From Bradyrhizobium sp. CSS354 (GTDB taxonomy: Bacteria; Pseudomonadota; Alphaproteobacteria; Rhizobiales; Xanthobacteraceae): 64,000 nucleotides of DNA. The DNA is taken from NCBI RefSeq assembly GCF_029051725.1, contig NZ_JAACFU010000009.1, forward strand, positions 62,001 to 126,000. The letters run 5' to 3'. The notes beneath the pieces were generated by a model, which was not told where the DNA came from, did no database searches, and saw only the letters and a list, made by a program, of their open reading frames with translations. Both the position numbers and the translations under genes were made by a program. Below, piece by piece: positions 59,605 through 64,000 of this stretch (positions are counted from its first letter, which is position 1; every line of letters begins with the position of its first letter).

Positions 59605-62418
59605 CTACTGCCCCAGCCGTTCGATCAGAGCCGGTGCGTGCACCTGGTCGGCCTTGTAGTTGCCGGTCAGCGTGTACATCACGATGTTGGCGCCGGCGCG
59701 GTAGGCGAATTCGCGCTGGCGGGGGTCGCCGCCGGTCACCGGCAGCATGGCCTGGCCGTCGGGCCGCACGGCCCAGGCGCCGGCAAGGTCGTTCGAGGTG
59801 ATGATGATCGGCGAGACGCCGTCGCCGCCGCGCGCCGGCCGCTGCGCGCTGTCCTCGTCGTCTTCGCGCGGCAAGGTCTCGACCCAGGTCTGGCCGGTTG
59901 TGAAGCGGCCGGGGAAGTCGCGCAAGAGGAAGAAGGTCTTGGTCAGCACGTGCTCGCGCGGCACCGGCTCCAGCTCGGGCACGTCGAGCGAGGACAGGAT
60001 CTCGCGGAGCGTCTGCATGGCCGGGGTCTGCGCGGCGCCGTTGGCGCCGGGCGGCGCTTCGACCGCATCGCGGGTGTCGAACAGCACGGTGCCGCCCTGC
60101 TTCATGTAGGCGTCGATCTTGTTGATAGCGTCCCGCGACGGCTTGGGCGCGCCGGGAACGATCGGCCAGTAGATCAGCGGGAAGAAGGCGAGCTCGTCGC
60201 GCGCCGGATCGATGCCGACGGGATCGCCGGCTTCCAGCGCGGTGCGCTGCGCCAGGAACAGCGTCAGTCCTGACAGCCCGGCCCTGACGATGGAATCGAC
60301 GTCGGCATTGCCGGTCACGACATAGGCGAGGCGGGTCTGCGACACCGCCTTCATCGCGAACTCGTCGGACGCGCTGTCCGCGCGCGACGGCGTCGGCCCG
60401 AACGCGGCGAGGCCTGCGAGAACCAGTCCGACGACGATCATCGCGGGCGCTGCGCGGCGGCGCAGCAGCGCGGCGAGGCCGCCACCGAGCACCGCGACGA
60501 TGATGGCGTCGACCAGGAATAGCGCGAGCGCCGTCGACAGCAGCCAGCCGCGCAAGTCCTGCGGCTCGGCATTGGTGTAGGTGGCGTGCCGGGCGCGCAG
60601 GCTCGCGGTGTTCAGGGCTGCGATACGGTCGGCGCTGGCAAGCGTGTTCACGGCGAGCGGTCCTTCTGCCGGACCATAAAAGCCCGGCGGATGATCGGGT
60701 GTGGCGCGGTCGCGATAATCCGCGGGCAGCGGCTTTGCGGCGGCCGGCGGCGGGCCGAAGGCGCCGAAGCCGTCGAGGATATGCAACGGCGCCACCGTCT
60801 CGGCGGTCGCCTCAGTGGCAACGCCTGGGCCGGGCTTCGCGGTATAGCCGGACATGTCGACGACGCGCCGCAGGATTTCGACGAAGGTGCCCGACATGGG
60901 CAGATCCGACCAGCGCATGTCGGCGCTGACGTGGAACAGGCTGACGACGCCCTTGCCGCGATGCTCGCCGGTCACCAGCGGCGTGCCGTCTTCCAGCGAC
61001 GCCCAGCTCTTGGTAGCGAGCACGGCGTCGGGCTCGGCCAGCACCTGGCGGCTTATGGTGACGTCCTTGGGGACCACGACGCCGGCAAACGGACCGTCGG
61101 CGGCAAAGGAGGCCAGATGTTGCGGCTTTTCCCAGGTCAGGCTGCCGCCGAGCGTCCGGCCGCCCTTGCGCAGCTTGACCGGGACGAGATCGTCCTCGGC
61201 CTGCGCCAGCCGCGGACCGGCGAACCGCACCAGCACGCCGCCCTGATCGATCCAGGCATTGAGACGCTCGCGGATTTCAGGGGCGATGGTGCCGACATCG
61301 GCAAGGATGATCATCGGCAGCTTCTGGTCGAGTAACTGCGTGATGCCCTGCTGCGGCGAGCCCTTGTCGGCGAGCCGCACGTCGGCGAACGGCGCCAGCG
61401 CGCGGGTGAGATAGAAGGTCGGCGCCAGCAGCGGCTGCGCGGTCTCGCTGGTCGAGCCCGAGACGATGCCGATGGCGCGGCGGCGCCAGCGCTTGTCGAG
61501 CAGCTGCACTGCGCCGGCGGAGCGCTCACCGGCGATTTCCAGCCGCGTGATGTCGTTGCGCAGCTCGACCGGCAGATCGAACGACGCTTCGGCTTCCGTG
61601 TCCTGCGGACCGAACGAAAAACGCGCTTCGCCGATCGGCGATGACTTCTGGTCCAGCGCGCGCACGGTGCCGATGGCGATGCCGCCGTCGGTGCGCAGCA
61701 CCTTCACCGTCATCCTGGCTGCGGCGTTCTCGGCCGCGACCAGGGCCAGGGCTGAGGAGGTGCCGCCTTCGAACACGGTCAGGCTGCGATCGCCGACGGT
61801 CTTGCCGAGGCCAGCGACGAACTCCTCGCCGCGACCGGTGTCGACACCGTCGGAGAGCCAGGCGATCTCGCAGTCGCCGGTCGCTTTCAGGAAGCGATCG
61901 ATTGCGGTCAGGGTCTCGACGCGCTCGATCGAATACGGCTTTGGCGTGAGCTGCCGCAGCGCGACGCGCGCGGCGCCCGCCGGCATCAGGGTGATATCGC
62001 GGTTCGGCTCCGACAGCGGCACCAGCGCAATCGCACGGCGGTCGTTCTCGGCACCGGCGATCAACTCGTCGGCGGCCCTGATCCGGATGTCCCAGTTCGA
62101 GGCCGCGCTCCAGCCGTCGTCGAACATGATCATCAGCGGCGCCTTGCTCGCGGCCGCGCCTGTTTGCGGATTCCAGATCGGACCGGCGGCGGCGAAAATG
62201 ACCAGCGCCGCAGCCAGCAGCCGCAATGCGGTCAGCCACCACGGCGTCCGCGACGGGGTCTCTTCGCGCGGTGCGATGTCGAACAGCAGGCGGGTCGGCG
62301 GAAACTCGATGCGGCGCGGCCGCGGCGGCATCACGCGCAACAGCCACCACAGCACCGGCAGGCTGACAAGGCCGATCAGGAGCAGCGGTTCGGTGAAGGC
62401 GAGCGGCAGTCCCATCAT
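59605..62418 (-). CDS. BatA-N/DUF4159 membrane protein
   Basis: 937 residues. The N-terminus LAFTEPLLLIGLVSLPVLWW and PPRPRRIEFPPTRLLFDI is the BatA N-terminal region with two helices; a vWA-like segment follows (APLMIMFDDGWSAASNWD). Mid-protein helices at about residues 635-690 separate it from a C-terminal DUF4159 domain (SQTRLAYVVTGNADVDSIVR, FFPLIYWPIVPG). It overlaps the DUF58 gene by 4 bp (ATGA). Probably works with the MoxR ATPase and DUF58 protein as one membrane complex. Confidence 0.88.
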   Translation of the reverse strand: MMGLPLAFTEPLLLIGLVSLPVLWWLLRVMPPRPRRIEFPPTRLLFDIAPREETPSRTPWWLTALRLLAAALVIFAAAGPIWNPQTGAAASKAPLMIMFDDGWSAASNWDIRIRAADELIAGAENDRRAIALVPLSEPNRDITLMPAGAARVALRQLTPKPYSIERVETLTAIDRFLKATGDCEIAWLSDGVDTGRGEEFVAGLGKTVGDRSLTVFEGGTSSALALVAAENAAARMTVKVLRTDGGIAIGTVRALDQKSSPIGEARFSFGPQDTEAEASFDLPVELRNDITRLEIAGERSAGAVQLLDKRWRRRAIGIVSGSTSETAQPLLAPTFYLTRALAPFADVRLADKGSPQQGITQLLDQKLPMIILADVGTIAPEIRERLNAWIDQGGVLVRFAGPRLAQAEDDLVPVKLRKGGRTLGGSLTWEKPQHLASFAADGPFAGVVVPKDVTISRQVLAEPDAVLATKSWASLEDGTPLVTGEHRGKGVVSLFHVSADMRWSDLPMSGTFVEILRRVVDMSGYTAKPGPGVATEATAETVAPLHILDGFGAFGPPPAAAKPLPADYRDRATPDHPPGFYGPAEGPLAVNTLASADRIAALNTASLRARHATYTNAEPQDLRGWLLSTALALFLVDAIIVAVLGGGLAALLRRRAAPAMIVVGLVLAGLAAFGPTPSRADSASDEFAMKAVSQTRLAYVVTGNADVDSIVRAGLSGLTLFLAQRTALEAGDPVGIDPARDELAFFPLIYWPIVPGAPKPSRDAINKIDAYMKQGGTVLFDTRDAVEAPPGANGAAQTPAMQTLREILSSLDVPELEPVPREHVLTKTFFLLRDFPGRFTTGQTWVETLPREDDEDSAQRPARGGDGVSPIIITSNDLAGAWAVRPDGQAMLPVTGGDPRQREFAYRAGANIVMYTLTGNYKADQVHAPALIERLGQ

Positions 62419-63362
62419 GCGGCCGGCCCCGCCTTGATCGTGGTGGTGCGCGCCCCCGATTTGCTCACCTGCATGCCGGCATGCAGGAATAGCAAGAGCT
62501 CAGCGGCCGAGCGGTCGGTCGCATGCGTCGTGAACAGCCAGTCGAGCTTGTTGGTCTCGGCGCGGATCTGGTCGCGGTGCAGCGCGAGCCGCGCGGTGTA
62601 ATCCAGCGCCCAGCTCTCGGCGCGGCCGGCGGTGATCACGCCGAACCCCTCGGGCTCGACGAACTCGACGCGGCCGGAATAGGGGAATGATTCCTCGGCG
62701 GGATCGACCACCTGCACCAGCGTGCCATGCGCACCGGAGCCGGATAGGCCGGCGAGCGTGGTCCTGATCTCGGAGATCGGCGACCAGAAATCCGACAGCA
62801 CGATCGTCTCGGCCAGCGCCGCGGGCACGAAGGACGGCGGCAGGCTCAAGCGGTCGGCATCGTCATGCAGCATTGCCTGCGCCATCTTGTCGATGACGCT
62901 GCGGCTCGCGGTCGGTGCCATCAGCCCGGGAATGCCGACGCGCTCGCCGCCGGACACCAGCAGCTCGGCCAGCGCGAAAGCGACGATCAGCGTCCGCTCG
63001 AGCTTGGATTCGCGCGCCTGCTTTGAAGCGAACGCCATCGAGGGCGAGCGGTCGGGCCAGATCCAGACCGTGTGCGACGCTTCCCATTCGAGCTCGCGGA
63101 CATAGAGCAGATCGTCGCGCGCCGAACGCCGCCAGTCGACGTTCTGCGACGGCTCGCCGGAGACGAAGCGGCGGTACTGCCAGAAATTTTCGCCGGAGCC
63201 GGCACGACGGCGGCCGTGCAAACCGTGGATGACGTTGGCGGCGATACGGCGGGCCTCGAGCACCAGGCGCGGCAGCGAAGCGGCGAGCGTGCGGCTTTCG
63301 CCATCGGCACGTCGGATCGCGATGATCTCCTTCGCTGCGTGCCCGTTCTCTGCGGCCATCAA
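62415..63362 (-). CDS. DUF58 family protein
   Basis: 315 residues, soluble. VIHGLHGRRRAGSGENFWQYR, VSGEPSQNVDWRRSARDDLL and VRELEWEASHTVWIWPDRSP are the DUF58 signature (a vWA-related fold). It is the regular partner of MoxR ATPases. It overlaps both neighbouring genes by 4 bp, which indicates strict translational coupling and fixed stoichiometry. Confidence 0.92.
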   Translation of the reverse strand: MMAAENGHAAKEIIAIRRADGESRTLAASLPRLVLEARRIAANVIHGLHGRRRAGSGENFWQYRRFVSGEPSQNVDWRRSARDDLLYVRELEWEASHTVWIWPDRSPSMAFASKQARESKLERTLIVAFALAELLVSGGERVGIPGLMAPTASRSVIDKMAQAMLHDDADRLSLPPSFVPAALAETIVLSDFWSPISEIRTTLAGLSGSGAHGTLVQVVDPAEESFPYSGRVEFVEPEGFGVITAGRAESWALDYTARLALHRDQIRAETNKLDWLFTTHATDRSAAELLLFLHAGMQVSKSGARTTTIKAGPAA

Positions 63363-64000
63363 CCGATCCGTGTCTTGAGCTGCTTGATCACGTCCGGAAT
63401 CGTGCGGCCTTCGGCGCGCGCCTGGAACGTCAGCGCCATGCGGTGCTTCAGCACGGGCTCGGCAAGGTCGAGCACGTCGTCGATCGAGGGCGCGAGGCGG
63501 CCGTCGATCAGCGCGCGTGCGCGCACCGCGAGCATCAGCGATTGGCTGGCGCGCGGGCCCGGTCCCCAGGCGATGAACTTGCTGGTGTCGCCGCCGTCCG
63601 GACCCGGACGGGCCGAGCGCACCAGCGACAGAATCGCCTCGACCACGGAATCGCCGACCGGCAGGCGCCGGATCAGTCGCTGCGCGGTGATGAGTGCATC
63701 AGGCGTCATCGCGCCCTTCGCAAGCGTCTCGTCGGCGCCGGTGGTTTCGAACAGGATGCGGCGCTCGGCGTCGCGGTCGGGATAGTCGACGTCGATCTCC
63801 ATCAGGAAACGGTCGAGCTGGGCTTCAGGCAGCGGATAGGTGCCTTCCTGCTCCAGCGGGTTTTGCGTGGCGAGCACGTGGAACGGCTTCGGCAGATCGT
63901 GACGCGCGCCGGCAACGGTGATGTGCTGCTCCTGCATCGCCTGGAGCAGCGCCGACTGCGTGCGCGGGCTGGCGCGGTTGATCTCGTCGGCCATCAGCAG
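63359..64000 (-). CDS. MoxR family AAA+ ATPase, C-terminal part
   Basis: Open at the right edge; 213 residues of the C-terminal side are visible. LLMADEINRASPRTQSALLQ is Walker B, LATQNPLEQEGTYPLPEAQL contains sensor 1 and the arginine finger region, and FIAWGPGPRASQSLMLAVRA is the sensor 2 helix. Walker A lies outside the window. MoxR ATPases act as chaperones that load cofactors or assemble complexes. First recognisable gene of the operon that runs leftward to 57534. Confidence 0.93.
   Translation of the reverse strand: MLMADEINRASPRTQSALLQAMQEQHITVAGARHDLPKPFHVLATQNPLEQEGTYPLPEAQLDRFLMEIDVDYPDRDAERRILFETTGADETLAKGAMTPDALITAQRLIRRLPVGDSVVEAILSLVRSARPGPDGGDTSKFIAWGPGPRASQSLMLAVRARALIDGRLAPSIDDVLDLAEPVLKHRMALTFQARAEGRTIPDVIKQLKTRIG

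Noticed and set aside
57675..59801. 708-residue plus-strand frame opposite the BatA-type operon
   Set aside because: Composition is that of a GC-rich shadow; the minus-strand gene has membrane helices, coupled starts and domain motifs.

Overview
The window is high-GC chromosomal DNA of an alphaproteobacterium, most probably Bradyrhizobium or a close Bradyrhizobiaceae relative. This is inferred from gene content and signals, not from a search. The markers are two textbook EcfG (general stress sigma factor) promoters, a rhizobial-type glpR/glpDSTPQUV glycerol locus, a ScfR-type regulator divergent from a ~540-residue isocitrate lyase followed by a DUF4170 gene, and several families of long palindromic intergenic repeats. 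No rRNA, tRNA, CRISPR array, prophage or intact insertion sequence was seen. Most of the window is ordinary core genome.

Layout. 1-3600: 3' end of a molybdenum hydroxylase gene, a periplasmic FKBP isomerase, a CsbD-like stress protein with an EcfG promoter, a His-rich cupin and two VOC proteins. 3759-7105: a FecR-domain/beta-barrel pair divergent from a PMT-type glycosyltransferase. 7162-12132: OmpA-like protein, small secreted proteins, a YcaQ-type glycosylase, DUF2809 and an MFS permease. 12250-17697: an orphan MazE-like antitoxin, then an RND efflux pair with its TetR regulator. 17795-24697: flavin reductase and a long-chain fatty-acid beta-oxidation operon (fadE, thiolase, fadJ, thioesterase). 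24914-28156: a 63-residue protein with an EcfG promoter, a Tat-type NTF2-like protein, a HAD phosphatase, GlpR and a Phd/VapC toxin-antitoxin pair. 28285-36146: the glpDSTPQUV operon with a recognisable promoter/operator and terminator.

36297-45201: Old Yellow Enzyme reductase, DUF1993, MltB-type transglycosylase, HtpX, TPR protein, a Lys-tailed protein, a secreted HExxH protein, a small ABM-like protein and the ScfR-type regulator. 45430-49617: aceA, DUF4170, a tail-anchored protein, a metallophosphoesterase and a Nudix protein. 49680-53147: a surface-glycan-like cluster (GT2, GNAT, methyltransferase, polytopic membrane protein). 53159-57274: a TonB-dependent receptor and a DUF2946 protein behind a Zur-like palindrome, then an epoxide-hydrolase-like enzyme. 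57534-64000: a MoxR/DUF58/BatA-like operon running off the right edge.

How the genes work together. fadE-fadI-fadJ feeds acetyl-CoA to the glyoxylate shunt (aceA), whose divergent regulator probably senses short-chain acyl-CoA. The glp operon imports and oxidises glycerol or glycerol-3-phosphate under GlpR. The most interesting signals are: complementary degeneration of the two glycerol-transporter ATPases; EcfG promoters assigning two unconnected small genes to the stress regulon; a Zur-like box that suggests zinc for the receptor; an SD-occluding hairpin before the FKBP gene; a toxin-antitoxin pair lodged between glpR and its operon; and a 14-bp tandem repeat over the fadJ stop codon.
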